Assembly (NCBI RefSeq): GCF_002929215.1
Contig: NZ_PJII01000005.1
Span: 179,122-243,121, forward strand
From: Arthrobacter sp. ZGTC412
Lineage (GTDB): Bacteria > Actinomycetota > Actinomycetes > Actinomycetales > Micrococcaceae
Direction: 5' to 3'
Length of the DNA: 64,000 nt
The translations under genes and the position numbers were made by a program. Positions 18,954 through 27,908 of the stretch are shown here, one piece after another. A model generated the notes under the pieces. That model did not search any database and was not told where the DNA came from. It saw only the letters and a list, made by a program, of their open reading frames with translations. Each line of letters opens with the position of its first letter. The first letter of the stretch is position 1.

Positions 18954-20021
18954 TTAGCGTTCTGCTATTTCAGCAGCGGCTTCCAGGTAGGACAGAGCTC
19001 CACTGGATGAGGGGTCGTAGGTCATCACGGTTTGTTGGTAACTCGGAGCTTCGGAAATACGAACCGAGCGCGGCACGACCGCAGACAATACTTGTTCGGG
19101 GAAGTGTTGGCGGACCTCAGCGGCGACCTGGGCAGCGAGGTTGGTTCTGCCGTCGTACATGGTCAGAAGGATTGTCGAGACCACGAGGTCAGCGTTGAGA
19201 TGCTTCTGGATCATCTCGATGTTCTTGAGAAGCTGGCTCAGGCCTTCCAAGGCGTAGTACTCACACTGAATCGGAATGAGGACTTCACCCGCCGCGCAAA
19301 ACGCGTTGACTGTCAAAAGCCCAAGGCTTGGCGGGCAGTCGATAAAGATGTAGTCTAGGCGCTCTTCGCCCTTCTTCGCGCGCGCCTTTGCATAAACATC
19401 AATGGCCCGGCGCAGCCGCTGCTCACGAGCCACAAGGGACACGAGTTCAATTTCCGCCCCCGCCAGGTGGATGGTTGCCGGTGCGCAAATGAGGTTGCCG
19501 ATATCGGGGCACTGCGCAACCACATCGGCCAGGGGAACATCGTTGATGAGGACGTCATAGATGCTGTCCACATCCGCGTGGTGCTCGATGCCCAAGGCGG
19601 TGGAAGCGTTGCCCTGGGGGTCGATGTCGATAACCAGGACATTCAAGCCCGCAGCGGCAAGGGCGGCAGCGATGTTCACCGTGGTGGTGGTCTTGCCTAC
19701 GCCACCTTTTTGGTTGGACACCGTGAAAATACGCGTCTTCTCGGGACGAGGCAGCTGGCGCCCTACCAGCCGTTCACGCCGGCGGGTCTCGTGGGCAAGT
19801 TCACGCGCGATGGGGCTCGAATCATCGATTGCGTCGATGATGTTAGCTCTACCTGTAGACGTTGTTTCACGTGAAACCAACACCGGCGAAGAGTTTGATA
19901 CCCGCTTCGGTTGATTTCCCAGGAAACCCGAGGCGGCGGAAACAGCACCAGCGAGAGAACGCGCTGACCCCAATGACACGAACGGCGGTATCCGTTGCGT
20001 GGAGGCTTCGCTACTGGTCAC
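18954..20021 (-). CDS. parA: Chromosome partitioning ATPase ParA
   Basis: 355 residues from a GTG at 20021. The deviant Walker A KGGVGKTT is at residues 105-112, with IDIDPQGNASTALG and YIFIDCPPSLGLLTVNA as switch and Walker B segments. The roughly 97-residue N-terminal extension is long for ParA; its exact start is uncertain because no strong RBS precedes the GTG. A perfect parS is embedded in the coding sequence and translates as VSRET (residues 49-53). ParA forms DNA-bound gradients that move ParB-parS complexes. It lies 66 bp upstream of parB. Confidence 0.95.
   Translation of the reverse strand: MTSSEASTQRIPPFVSLGSARSLAGAVSAASGFLGNQPKRVSNSSPVLVSRETTSTGRANIIDAIDDSSPIARELAHETRRRERLVGRQLPRPEKTRIFTVSNQKGGVGKTTTTVNIAAALAAAGLNVLVIDIDPQGNASTALGIEHHADVDSIYDVLINDVPLADVVAQCPDIGNLICAPATIHLAGAEIELVSLVAREQRLRRAIDVYAKARAKKGEERLDYIFIDCPPSLGLLTVNAFCAAGEVLIPIQCEYYALEGLSQLLKNIEMIQKHLNADLVVSTILLTMYDGRTNLAAQVAAEVRQHFPEQVLSAVVPRSVRISEAPSYQQTVMTYDPSSSGALSYLEAAAEIAER
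19864..19877. other. parS site within parA
   Basis: Perfect GTTTCACGTGAAAC inside the 5' part of parA, about 2.6 kb from the nearest other site. The palindrome encodes Val-Ser-Arg-Glu-Thr in frame, so both protein and DNA function constrain it. Confidence 0.93.
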
Positions 20022-20110
20022 TGGGGCACACTCACTCTCGTTCAGCTATTTTTGCTGCCGTTGACTAGCCTAACTGCTTACCCCGGCAGACTGTTGCCGC
20101 CGGGCCTACC

Positions 20111-20761
20111 CTAGGCCTTCTTTTGGGACTTGTTTACAACGATGCGCACTACGGTGGTGGGCTCTTCCAGCAGGTTGTCGCCCACCGTAACGACAGATGT
20201 CTGAACGCCCCCCAGTTTGCGGATGACCTTCGCTGCCTTCTCGATTTCCTCGGCCGCACTGCGGCCCTTGATAGCAACGACTTCACCATGCCCACCGAGC
20301 AGGGGAATGGTGAGGCCAGCGAGGTTACTAAGGGCAGATACGGCCCGCGCCGTCACAACGTCGGCCTCCACATGGCCAACGGCAAGTTCGGCGCGTGTCC
20401 TCATGACCGTCACGTTGTCCAGACCCAGATCATCGACCACTTCCTGCAGCCAGATCACCCTGCGCTCCAGCGGTTCGATCAAAGTGAGTTCCAGGTCCTG
20501 GCGCGCGATCGCCAGGCAAAGGCCTGGCAGCCCGGCACCACTGCCGACGTCGGCAACATGGCTTCCCTGCGCGATCTCGCTTTCAATGACGGCACAGTTG
20601 AGGACGTGCCGCCCCCACAAACGGGGGATCTCCCGGGGTCCGATAAGCCCACGCTCAGTTCCGGAGGTGGCGAGGTGTTCCACGTACCGCTTAGCAAGGT
20701 CCAGGCGGTCGCCAAAAATCTTTTCAGCCGCCAGAAGCTCAGCTGCCGTGATATCAACCAT
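20111..20761 (-). CDS. rsmG: 16S rRNA (guanine527-N7)-methyltransferase
   Basis: 216 residues. The S-adenosylmethionine motif VADVGSGAGLPGLCLAIA is at about residues 69-86. It follows the GidB-specific PREIPRLWGRHVLNCAVI, and TVMRTRAELA plus VTARAVSALSNL provide the later motifs. The enzyme methylates G527 in the 530 loop of 16S rRNA. It sits in the conserved rpmH-to-parB block, 22 bp after khpB, and a 89-bp spacer separates it from parA. Confidence 0.96.
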   Translation of the reverse strand: MVDITAAELLAAEKIFGDRLDLAKRYVEHLATSGTERGLIGPREIPRLWGRHVLNCAVIESEIAQGSHVADVGSGAGLPGLCLAIARQDLELTLIEPLERRVIWLQEVVDDLGLDNVTVMRTRAELAVGHVEADVVTARAVSALSNLAGLTIPLLGGHGEVVAIKGRSAAEEIEKAAKVIRKLGGVQTSVVTVGDNLLEEPTTVVRIVVNKSQKKA

Positions 20762-20782
20762 GATTAGCGAATCAGCAATTCT

Positions 20783-21349
20783 CTAGTCCGCGGATACAAC
20801 GATGTGGCGTCCGGCGCCTTCGCCCTCGGACTCGCTCACCAAGCCGAGATCAGCGACAGCGTCGTGGACAATCTTGCGCTCGTAGGCACTCATAGGTTCG
20901 AGGGCCACAGCCTCGCCGGTCTTCTTCACAGCGGCCGCTGCATCTTCGGCGATCTTCTGCAGGTGGCCAGTGCGTTCCTGCCGGTAGCCGTTGATGTCCA
21001 GTACCAGCCGGGACCGGTTTTCCGTTGCGGACAGGACTGAGAGCCGGGTCAGTTCCTGCAGGGCTTCAAGGACTTCGCCGTCCTCGCCCACCAGGCTGTC
21101 CAGGGTGTCGGACTCTTCCTCGGTAACGATCGAGATGTACGTGCGGCCGTTGCGGACCTCGATGTCGATGTCACCGTCGATGTCCGCGATGTCCAGCAGT
21201 TCCTCGAGGTAATCCGCCGCAACGTCCCCCTCTTCCTCAAGCCGGCTGGCGGAGGGAACCTTGGGGGTGGACGCGTCCTCGGCCACGGACTCGTCCTGAT
21301 CGTCGATGATCTCGTCGGAAAGGGCGTGTTCGGTACTCTCGGCTGACAT
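20783..21349 (-). CDS. khpB: RNA-binding protein KhpB/Jag (KH and R3H domains)
   Basis: 188 residues. An acidic N-terminus (DEIIDDQDESVAED) is followed by a KH domain (RTYISIVTEEE, LVGEDGEVLEALQELTRL). A C-terminal R3H domain follows (RSRLVLDINGYRQERTGHL, then EPMSAYERKIVHDAVADL). KhpB binds RNA, usually with KhpA, and in several Gram-positives influences division and cell-wall synthesis. The ATG shares one base with the yidC stop (TAATG), which implies coupled translation. Confidence 0.93.
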   Translation of the reverse strand: MSAESTEHALSDEIIDDQDESVAEDASTPKVPSASRLEEEGDVAADYLEELLDIADIDGDIDIEVRNGRTYISIVTEEESDTLDSLVGEDGEVLEALQELTRLSVLSATENRSRLVLDINGYRQERTGHLQKIAEDAAAAVKKTGEAVALEPMSAYERKIVHDAVADLGLVSESEGEGAGRHIVVSAD

Positions 21350-22323
21350 TACTTCTTCTTCCTGTTCTTGCGTTGTGGCTGGATGCGCTGGCTCTTGGCC
21401 TGCGCCACGGCAGCGGCGGCAGCAGCTGCGTCGGCGTCCTCGTCCTTCTTGCCACTCAGGATCGAGAGGGCCGGAAGGCCCTTGGCGGCACGGCGCTCGG
21501 CGAGGGCCTTGGCGGCGGGGGATCCCGGCGTCGGCATGCGGCGGATGACAAAGAACTGCTGGCCCATGGTCCAGAGGTTGGTGGTCGTCCAGTAGATCAG
21601 AACACCAATGGGGAAGTTGATGCCGCCAACACCGAAGACGATGGGCAGGATGTAAAGCATCATCTTCTGCTGGCGCATGAAGGGGCTGGCCATGGCTTCC
21701 TCAGACATATTCTTGGCCATGATCTGCTTCTGCGTGATGAACTGCGAGGCAGTCATGGCAAGGATCATCAGGATGGAGAGGATCCAAACAGCCACCTGGT
21801 TTCCGTCGCCGCCATGAAGCAGGGAGGCGGACAGTGTGGCACCGAAGATGGTGGAGTCATCGAACTGCACAACCTGCTCGTGGCTCATGGCGCCGATGCC
21901 CTCGCCCTCGCGGCTCGCCGTCGAAATCCCGGACAACACCGTGAACAGCGCAAAGAAGAACGGCATCTGGATCAGCATGGGCAAGCAGGCGGAGAACGGG
22001 TTGGTCCCATGCTTTTTGTACATGGCCATCTGTTCCTGGGCCATCGCCTGGCGGGACAGCTGGTCAGTCTTGCCCTTGTACTTGTCCTGTAGCTTCTTCA
22101 GGTCCGGCTGCAGCAGCTGCATGCCGCGCTGCGCCTTGATCTGCTTCACGAACACCGGGATAAGGGCGGCACGGATCACCAACACCAGGCCGATGATGGA
22201 CAAAGTCCAGGTCCAGCCCGAGGCTTCGGGCATGCCAATGGTGCTCAGGCCCTCGTGGAAGCCCACCATGATGATGGACACCAGCCACTTGAACGGAAAC
22301 ATGATTGTTTCAAAGAAGTCCAT
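21349..22323 (-). CDS. yidC: Membrane protein insertase YidC
   Basis: 324 residues with the Gram-positive/actinobacterial YidC layout of five or six hydrophobic segments and no large periplasmic domain. The first helix, FPFKWLVSIIMVGFHEGLS, precedes the cytoplasmic hairpin KQIKAQRGMQLLQPDLKKL. The conserved insertase helices include NPFSACLPMLIQMPFFFALF. The basic C-tail ends QPQRKNRKKK. It inserts membrane proteins with or without SecYEG. No lipobox is present, unlike in many Firmicutes homologues. It is followed directly by khpB. Confidence 0.96.
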   Translation of the reverse strand: MDFFETIMFPFKWLVSIIMVGFHEGLSTIGMPEASGWTWTLSIIGLVLVIRAALIPVFVKQIKAQRGMQLLQPDLKKLQDKYKGKTDQLSRQAMAQEQMAMYKKHGTNPFSACLPMLIQMPFFFALFTVLSGISTASREGEGIGAMSHEQVVQFDDSTIFGATLSASLLHGGDGNQVAVWILSILMILAMTASQFITQKQIMAKNMSEEAMASPFMRQQKMMLYILPIVFGVGGINFPIGVLIYWTTTNLWTMGQQFFVIRRMPTPGSPAAKALAERRAAKGLPALSILSGKKDEDADAAAAAAAVAQAKSQRIQPQRKNRKKK

Positions 22324-22338
22324 ACTTATCCCTATTCG

Positions 22339-22734
22339 TCAGGCCGCCGTGCGGCCTTCTCCATCAGTCCGAGCAGCCAGGTACTTGTCCGGGTTGTTCA
22401 GCACAACAATTGTGGGGGTCTGGCTGACAGGCCATTCCCGGTGGCCGGCGGGGACATGGTCCACACCACCGGCATTCCATGGATGGCACCGGCCAAGGCG
22501 GCGGACGGCAAGCCAGCTTCCCTTGACGGCACCATGGACGGTAATCGCTTCAAGGGCATAGGCCGAGCATGAAGGAAAGAATCGGCAGACCTGGCCGTAC
22601 AAGGGAGAAATCACCTTGCGGTATGCGGTCAACAGAAGAATAAGGATGTTGCGGGGCAGGTTCCAGAGAAACCTTCCGGCAGCGGCAGCAGCAGGACGGA
22701 GATAGGTGACGACGACGGCGGTGGCGTTACGCAC
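22339..22734 (-). CDS. yidD: Membrane protein insertion efficiency factor YidD
   Basis: 131 residues from a GTG that overlaps the rnpA stop by 8 bp. The diagnostic block ILLLTAYRKVISPLYGQ, CRFFPSCSAYALEAI and the later CHPWNAGGVDHVP are intact, including the conserved cysteines. YidD is a small amphipathic membrane-associated protein that helps YidC-dependent insertion. The ORF can be extended to 22776, but that start lies deeper inside rnpA and has no RBS. The C-terminal 45 residues are a variable extension. Confidence 0.93.
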   Translation of the reverse strand: MRNATAVVVTYLRPAAAAAGRFLWNLPRNILILLLTAYRKVISPLYGQVCRFFPSCSAYALEAITVHGAVKGSWLAVRRLGRCHPWNAGGVDHVPAGHREWPVSQTPTIVVLNNPDKYLAARTDGEGRTAA

Positions 22735-23137
22735 GCAGTGTCCCCTCCTGTGTTGTACCGGCCGAACCATTGCCAACAGCCCGGGCAGGGCGGCTTGCCA
22801 GCCGGGTCATAGTCGCTGCCAGTGCGGCGTTGTAATCCGACAACAGCTGATCCCAGCTCGCGGACGCGGACGCAGGAAGCGCCCGGACCACTATGGCAAA
22901 GCCAGTACCGTACTCGCGCAGCGAGGCAGCACCCGCTTCTCTCAGTCTCCTCTTAACGAGGTTCCTGACCACAGCGTTCCCGACACCTTTGGAAACGATA
23001 AACCCGATCCGGCTGGGTTCGTCAGCAGCAATGGCTGCCGCATATAACACTACGTTCCGGCGTCCATTGCGGACACCGGAACGTACAGTTGTTGAAAAAT
23101 CGGATGCAGTCCTCAAACGGTTACGGGTGGCCAGCAC
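22727..23137 (-). CDS. rnpA: Ribonuclease P protein component
   Basis: 136 residues. RLRTASDFSTTVRSG opens the protein, and the RNR signature reads VVRNLVKRRLRE (about residues 56-67). IGFIVSKGVGNA precedes it, as in other RnpA proteins. With the RNase P RNA it trims 5' leaders from pre-tRNAs. It is co-directional with rpmH, 39 bp downstream of it, and coupled to yidD by overlap. Confidence 0.96.
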   Translation of the reverse strand: MLATRNRLRTASDFSTTVRSGVRNGRRNVVLYAAAIAADEPSRIGFIVSKGVGNAVVRNLVKRRLREAGAASLREYGTGFAIVVRALPASASASWDQLLSDYNAALAATMTRLASRPARAVGNGSAGTTQEGTLRA

Positions 23138-23176
23138 CTTAAACTCGCAAAGAAATGTCTACCGACGAGTCAGTAT

Positions 23177-23314
23177 TTAGGCCGACAGCTCGGTACGGCC
23201 CTTGCCACGACGGGCTGCCAGGATGGCGCGGCCGGCACGGGTACGCATACGAAGGCGGAAGCCGTGCTTCTTGGCTCGACGGCGGTTATTCGGCTGAAAA
23301 GTCCGCTTGCTCAC
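23177..23314 (-). CDS. rpmH: 50S ribosomal protein L34
   Basis: 45 residues, too short for many ORF lists. It starts at a GTG and reads [19 protein letters not shown], then [16 protein letters not shown], ending GRTELSA. This is essentially the universal L34 sequence. It begins the minus-strand block rpmH-rnpA-yidD-yidC-khpB-rsmG-parA-parB and diverges from dnaA across a 468-bp region with DnaA boxes. Confidence 0.98.
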   Translation of the reverse strand: MSKRTFQPNNRRRAKKHGFRLRMRTRAGRAILAARRGKGRTELSA

Positions 23315-23782
23315 GTTAGTTACTCCAGTGGATCAAAGGTGCGCCCACCCGATCAGTAAAGGGGAAGAACTGGCCGACGCTAAGTTTTGTATATGCACGC
23401 TTCCCCCGGCTGCCCAAACGCACTGCGTTTGAGAGATTCAGATGGGGCCAAAAAGCGGACACAAAGGACTTCACAACGTTAGGGCAATTTAAGCCCCTGA
23501 GTCAAACCGGAGCAGGGCGCAGGTGCTATCCACAGCTGTGGCCAACCGCCGCTTCCGACCTGTGGATGAAGTGGCTCACAGGGCCCTTTTCAGAACGACA
23601 ACGGTGTAATTATCCACAAGCTACTTGCCAGCTATCTTCTAGGCTTTTCATCCCCTAGAGTTGCCCAGTAGCCGATTATCCACGTGCTGTGCATAACCCT
23701 GTGGATGAAGCTGAACCCATCCTGGTTCAAGACTCGCGGCTGCAGGCAATGCAGGCAAAGCAAGTTTTGAGGGAACCGATTG
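23315..23782. other. rpmH-dnaA intergenic region with DnaA boxes
   Basis: This divergent spacer carries boxes in both orientations: CTATCCACA (23526), TGTGGATGA (23561 and 23700), TTATCCACA (23610) and TTATCCACG (23676). It holds the rpmH and dnaA promoters, so DnaA probably autoregulates its gene here. It may also be part of the origin region. No gene is visible in it. Confidence 0.8.
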
Positions 23783-25204
23783 ATGACAGTAGACGAAGCC
23801 AACCACGCCAATACTGTCGGAAGTTCCTGGCGGCGTGTGATCACCCTGCTGGAGCAGGACCACCGCGTGACGCCGCGGCAGCGTGGCTTTGTCATCCTGG
23901 CCCAGGCCCAGGGACTGATCGGCTCCACCCTGCTGGTTGCCGTCCCCAACGAACTCACCCGCGAAGTGCTGCAAACCCAGGTCAAGGACGCTCTGGACGA
24001 TGCGCTGCACAACGTGTTCTCAGAAGACATCCGCTGTGCCATCGATGTTGACACCGATCTGGTGCCTGTCCACGTAGAGCCGGAACCCGTCGTCGAGCCT
24101 TCCTTCTCGCCAGACCAGCTCATCGAGCAGAAGCCGCAGCCCATGCTGCCCAGCACCTCCCACGAGTTCGGCCGGTTGAATCCCAAGTACGTGTTCGACA
24201 CTTTCGTGATTGGCTCCTCCAACCGCTTCGCCCATGCCGCCGCCGTCGCCGTGGCAGAAGCACCGGCCAAGGCCTACAACCCGCTGTTCATCTACGGCGA
24301 CTCCGGGTTGGGAAAGACGCACCTGCTGCATGCCATCGGTCATTACGCCCGGCGCCTGTACAGCGGGATCCGCGTCCGGTACGTCAATTCGGAAGAATTC
24401 ACCAACGACTTCATCAACTCCATCCGCGACGATGAAGGTGCCAGCTTCAAAACCACCTACCGCAACGTGGACGTCCTGCTGATCGACGACATCCAGTTTC
24501 TGGCCGGCAAGGACCGGACGCTGGAAGAGTTCTTCCATACCTTCAATTCGCTGCACAACAACAACAAGCAGGTGGTCATCACCTCGGACCAGCCACCCAA
24601 GCTGCTCGCCGGTTTCGAAGACCGCATGAAATCCCGGTTCGAGTGGGGCCTGCTGACGGACATCCAGCCGCCGGAACTCGAAACGCGCATCGCCATTCTG
24701 CGCAAGAAGGCGCTTAGCGATTCTCTCTCCGCCCCCGATGATGCCCTGGAGTACATCGCGTCCAAGATCTCCAGCAACATCCGCGAACTCGAAGGTGCCC
24801 TCATCCGGGTGACCGCCTTCGCCAGCCTCAACCGGCAGCCAGTGGATGTCGCCCTCGCCGAGATGGTCCTCAAGGACCTCATCACCGACGACGGCGCCCA
24901 GGAAATCACTTCGAGCCAGATCCTCACGCAGACTGCGGACTACTTCAAGCTCAGCATGGAAGAGCTCTGCAGCAAGTCGCGCACCAGGACCCTGGTCACC
25001 GCCCGCCAGATCGCCATGTACCTGTGCCGGGAGCTGACAGACATGTCCCTTCCCAAGATCGGGCAGGAACTCGGCGGCCGTGACCACACCACGGTGATCC
25101 ACGCGGACCGCAAGATCCGCGAACTGATGGCAGAGCGCCGTGTGATCTACAACCAGGTGACAGAGCTGACCAACCGAATCAAGCAGCAGCAGCGCGACTC
25201 CTAG
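23783..25204 (+). CDS. dnaA: Chromosomal replication initiator DnaA
   Basis: 473 residues from the ATG at 23783; a TTG immediately before it is an alternative. GAGGGAA lies nine bases upstream. Domain I ([20 protein letters not shown]) and a short linker precede the AAA+ core. Walker A GDSGLGKT is at residues 172-179, Walker [13 protein letters not shown] near 235 and the arginine finger region [13 protein letters not shown] follows. Domain IV carries the DNA-binding signature [15 protein letters not shown]. DnaA binds DnaA boxes to open oriC and also regulates genes. The domain II linker is short for an actinobacterium. Confidence 0.98.
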   Translation: MTVDEANHANTVGSSWRRVITLLEQDHRVTPRQRGFVILAQAQGLIGSTLLVAVPNELTREVLQTQVKDALDDALHNVFSEDIRCAIDVDTDLVPVHVEPEPVVEPSFSPDQLIEQKPQPMLPSTSHEFGRLNPKYVFDTFVIGSSNRFAHAAAVAVAEAPAKAYNPLFIYGDSGLGKTHLLHAIGHYARRLYSGIRVRYVNSEEFTNDFINSIRDDEGASFKTTYRNVDVLLIDDIQFLAGKDRTLEEFFHTFNSLHNNNKQVVITSDQPPKLLAGFEDRMKSRFEWGLLTDIQPPELETRIAILRKKALSDSLSAPDDALEYIASKISSNIRELEGALIRVTAFASLNRQPVDVALAEMVLKDLITDDGAQEITSSQILTQTADYFKLSMEELCSKSRTRTLVTARQIAMYLCRELTDMSLPKIGQELGGRDHTTVIHADRKIRELMAERRVIYNQVTELTNRIKQQQRDS

Positions 25205-25727
25205 GGGAGCATCTATACCTTATTAACAGGTGCATGTGGATAAGCCTGTGGATAGTTAAGGGGACAACCGCGGTTAATGGGCTTAAAACCCTTAAGGCGC
25301 CTGTGGATTCGAAAAATCGCAAAAAATGTTGTCCCCATCCACACCCTGTTTAAAACCTGCTCCACCCACACCCCATGAACAGGGCTTAACCGCCGGATCC
25401 TGCGGACGGACGAGGTTATCCACAGTTTCCACAGCAGTTATTAACACTACTAATCCCAAAAATTTGAAGTCCCTCAAATAACAACTTCGATCTCCCGCCC
25501 CGCACCGAGGGGCCCATGGCCCAAAGGGACCTGGCACTGCAGGACGGGGGATGGGTTAATCGCTGATCTTCCGGCTAAGCTGTCAGCAGCGCTCCCATCC
25601 TTGGGTTTCTGCGTGGTCCAGGCAGTACAGACCATGCAGGTTCAGGTGTCGGGACAACTCCTTTTGAGACTTCCTGCGGGAAGTTCCCGAGCAAAATCGC
25701 AGCAGCAATGAAAGGCGGCACCCTTCC
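25205..25727 (+). other. Probable chromosomal origin oriC (dnaA-dnaN spacer)
   Basis: DnaA boxes include TGTGGATAA (25235), TGTGGATAG (25247), TGTGGATTC (25302) and TTATCCACA (25416), plus weaker TTGTCCCC and TTTCCACA forms. From about 25437 to 25490 the sequence becomes strikingly AT-rich (TTATTAACACTACTAATCCC, then AAATTTGAAG), a likely unwinding element. Position between dnaA and dnaN is the standard actinobacterial oriC location. The last 150 bp hold the dnaN promoter and leader. Confidence 0.88.
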
Positions 25728-26852
25728 GTGAAGTTCAGAGTCGATCGGGATGTCCTGGCAGAAGCCGTCACCTGGACAGCCCGCTCGTTGTCTCCGCGGC
25801 CGCCCGTCCCCGTCCTTTCCGGTCTTCTTTTGAAGGCTGAAGCAGGCACGGTCAGCCTCTCGAGCTTTGATTACGAGACCTCCGCCCGCCTCGAAATCGC
25901 CGCTGATATCCGGGACGAAGGCACCATCCTGGTTTCCGGCCGCCTCCTGGCAGATATCTGCCGCAGCCTCCCCTCGGCCCCGGTCGACGTCGAGACCGAT
26001 GGCAACAAGGTGACCCTGACCTGCCGCCGAAGCAGCTTCCACCTGGCCACCATGCCCGAAGCTGAATACCCGCCGCTTCCGGCACTTCCGACCGTCAGCG
26101 GAACGGTTCCGGGTGACGCCTTTGCCCAGGCCGTCTCCCAAGTGATCATCGCTGCCAGCAAGGACGACACCCTCCCCATCCTCACTGGCGTTCGGATGGA
26201 GATCGAGGACGACCTCATCACGCTCCTCGCCACGGACCGCTACCGCCTCGCCATGCGTGAGGTGCCGTGGAAACCGGTAACTCCCGGAATCTCCACCAGT
26301 GCCCTGGTCAAGGCAAAAACCCTGAATGAAGTGGCCAAGACCCTGGGTAACAGCGGCGATATCCATCTCGCCCTTGCAGATGACGACAGCCGCCTGATCG
26401 GGTTCGAAAGCGGCGGCCGCACCACTACCTCATTGCTGGTGGACGGCGACTACCCGAAGATCCGCTCGCTCTTCCCGGATTCAACACCAATCCACGCAAC
26501 CGTGCAGACCCAGGAACTTGTGGAAGCGGTACGCCGCGTGTCCCTGGTGGCTGAACGCAACACCCCCGTCCGCCTTGCCTTCACTCAGGGCCTGTTGAAC
26601 CTTGACGCCGGCACCGGTGAAGACGCCCAGGCCTCTGAGGAACTGGAAGCCCAGCTTTCCGGTGACGACATCACGGTTGCCTTCAACCCCCACTACCTGG
26701 TGGAAGGCCTGAGCGTGATTGAAACCAAGTTCGTCCGGTTCTCATTCACCACGGCACCAAAACCCGCCATGATCACCGCCCAGGCAGATGCCGATGGCGA
26801 GGACCAGGATGACTACCGTTACCTCGTGATGCCGGTCCGCCTCCCCAACTAG
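25728..26852 (+). CDS. dnaN: DNA polymerase III sliding clamp (beta subunit)
   Basis: 374 residues from a GTG (MKFRVDRDVLAEAVTWTARSL). Three similar clamp domains follow one another; DTLPILTGVRMEIEDDLITLLATDRYRLA marks the second, and the C-terminal YRYLVMPVRLPN is the conserved clamp end that binds hydrophobic ligands. The dimeric ring tethers the replicase to DNA. It lies downstream of oriC and is followed by gnd, with an unusual structured spacer between them. Confidence 0.98.
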   Translation: MKFRVDRDVLAEAVTWTARSLSPRPPVPVLSGLLLKAEAGTVSLSSFDYETSARLEIAADIRDEGTILVSGRLLADICRSLPSAPVDVETDGNKVTLTCRRSSFHLATMPEAEYPPLPALPTVSGTVPGDAFAQAVSQVIIAASKDDTLPILTGVRMEIEDDLITLLATDRYRLAMREVPWKPVTPGISTSALVKAKTLNEVAKTLGNSGDIHLALADDDSRLIGFESGGRTTTSLLVDGDYPKIRSLFPDSTPIHATVQTQELVEAVRRVSLVAERNTPVRLAFTQGLLNLDAGTGEDAQASEELEAQLSGDDITVAFNPHYLVEGLSVIETKFVRFSFTTAPKPAMITAQADADGEDQDDYRYLVMPVRLPN

Positions 26853-26883
26853 TCCCCACCGCCACCCTCGCCTCGCAAGCTCG

Positions 26884-26947
26884 GCCAGGGAACCCTGGCG
26901 GCGTGGGCCCAGACAGCTGTTGTCGTTCTGGGCCCCAAAACGACAAC
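26884..26947 (+). other. Overlapping alternative hairpins in the dnaN-gnd spacer
   Basis: A small hairpin GCCAGGG/CCCTGGC (26884-26899) is followed by four interleaved arms. GGGCCCAGA (26905) pairs with TCTGGGCCC (26927), and GTTGTCGTT (26919) pairs with AACGACAAC (26939). The order A-B-A'-B' means the two 9-bp helices are mutually exclusive or form an H-type pseudoknot. The gnd ATG is 32 bases further on. Confidence 0.6.
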
Positions 26948-26978
26948 CGACACCCAATGCAGAAAGAGAACCCGCACT

Positions 26979-27863
26979 ATGCACATTGGACTGATCGGCC
27001 TCGGCAAAATGGGCTTCAACATGCGCGAACGCCTGCGCAAGGGCGGTGTGGACGTCACCGGGTATGACCGCAACCCGGACGTCACCGACGCCGACTCCAT
27101 CGATGAGCTCCTTGCCGCAGTTCCAAGTCCACGGCTGATCTGGGTGATGGTTCCCGCCGGGGACATCACGGACGCCGTCATCCGGGAACTCAGTGAAAAG
27201 CTTGACGAGGGCGACCTTGTGATCGACGGCGGCAACTCCCGTTTCACCGAAGACCAGAAGCACGGGGAACTCCTCGCCACCAAGGGCGTCCGCTTCGCGG
27301 ACTGCGGTGTTTCCGGCGGCGTGTGGGGGCTGCAGAACGGATACGGGCTGATGGCCGGCGGCGATGCAGCCGACATCGAACGGGCACTTCCGGTGTTCGA
27401 CGCCCTGCGTCCGGAGGGGGAACGCGAAGACAGCTTCGTCCACGTGGGCGGTGTCGGCGCAGGCCACTACGCCAAGATGGTGCACAACGGCATCGAGTAC
27501 GGCCTCATGCAGGCGTACGCCGAGGGCTACCAACTGCTCGCTTCCAAGGACATTATCAACGATTTGCCTGGCACTTTCCGCGCCTGGCAAAAGGGCACGG
27601 TGGTCCGTTCGTGGCTGCTCGACCTCCTGGTCAAGGCACTCGACGAGGATCCGGGACTGCAGAACATCGACGACTACGTTGAGGACTCGGGCGAGGGCAG
27701 GTGGACTGTGGAAGAAGCCATTGCCAACGCAATACCCGCGCCGGCCATCACGGCCGCGCTCTTCGCCCGCTTCGAGTCCCGCGAGGACAGCTCGCCGGCC
27801 ATGAAGATGGTGTCCGCACTGCGCCACCAGTTCGGCGGACACGCAACCCGTCCTGCCAAGTAG
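26979..27863 (+). CDS. gnd: 6-phosphogluconate dehydrogenase, decarboxylating (short form)
   Basis: 294 residues, the short GntZ/YqeC-type form rather than the roughly 470-residue enzyme. The NAD(P)-binding GLIGLGKMGFNM is at residues 4-15. IDGGNSRFTED, CGVSGGVWGLQNGYGLMAGG and GAGHYAKMVHNGIEYGLMQA carry the substrate-binding and catalytic residues, including the Lys and Asn in the last motif. The reaction converts 6-phosphogluconate to ribulose 5-phosphate, CO2 and reduced nicotinamide cofactor. Its place between dnaN and recF is conserved in related actinobacteria. The RBS is AGAAAGAGAA. Confidence 0.95.
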   Translation: MHIGLIGLGKMGFNMRERLRKGGVDVTGYDRNPDVTDADSIDELLAAVPSPRLIWVMVPAGDITDAVIRELSEKLDEGDLVIDGGNSRFTEDQKHGELLATKGVRFADCGVSGGVWGLQNGYGLMAGGDAADIERALPVFDALRPEGEREDSFVHVGGVGAGHYAKMVHNGIEYGLMQAYAEGYQLLASKDIINDLPGTFRAWQKGTVVRSWLLDLLVKALDEDPGLQNIDDYVEDSGEGRWTVEEAIANAIPAPAITAALFARFESREDSSPAMKMVSALRHQFGGHATRPAK

Positions 27864-27871
27864 CCACCACC

Positions 27872-27890
27872 GGGAACCTTCAAGGTTCCC
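27872..27890 (+). other. Stem-loop between gnd and recF
   Basis: GGGAACC and GGTTCCC form a 7-bp perfect stem with a 5-nt loop 9 bp after the gnd stop. No T run follows, so it is not a strong terminator and may only slow or mark transcription before recF. Confidence 0.5.
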
Positions 27891-27908
27891 AGAATTGCCG
27901 AACCCCGC

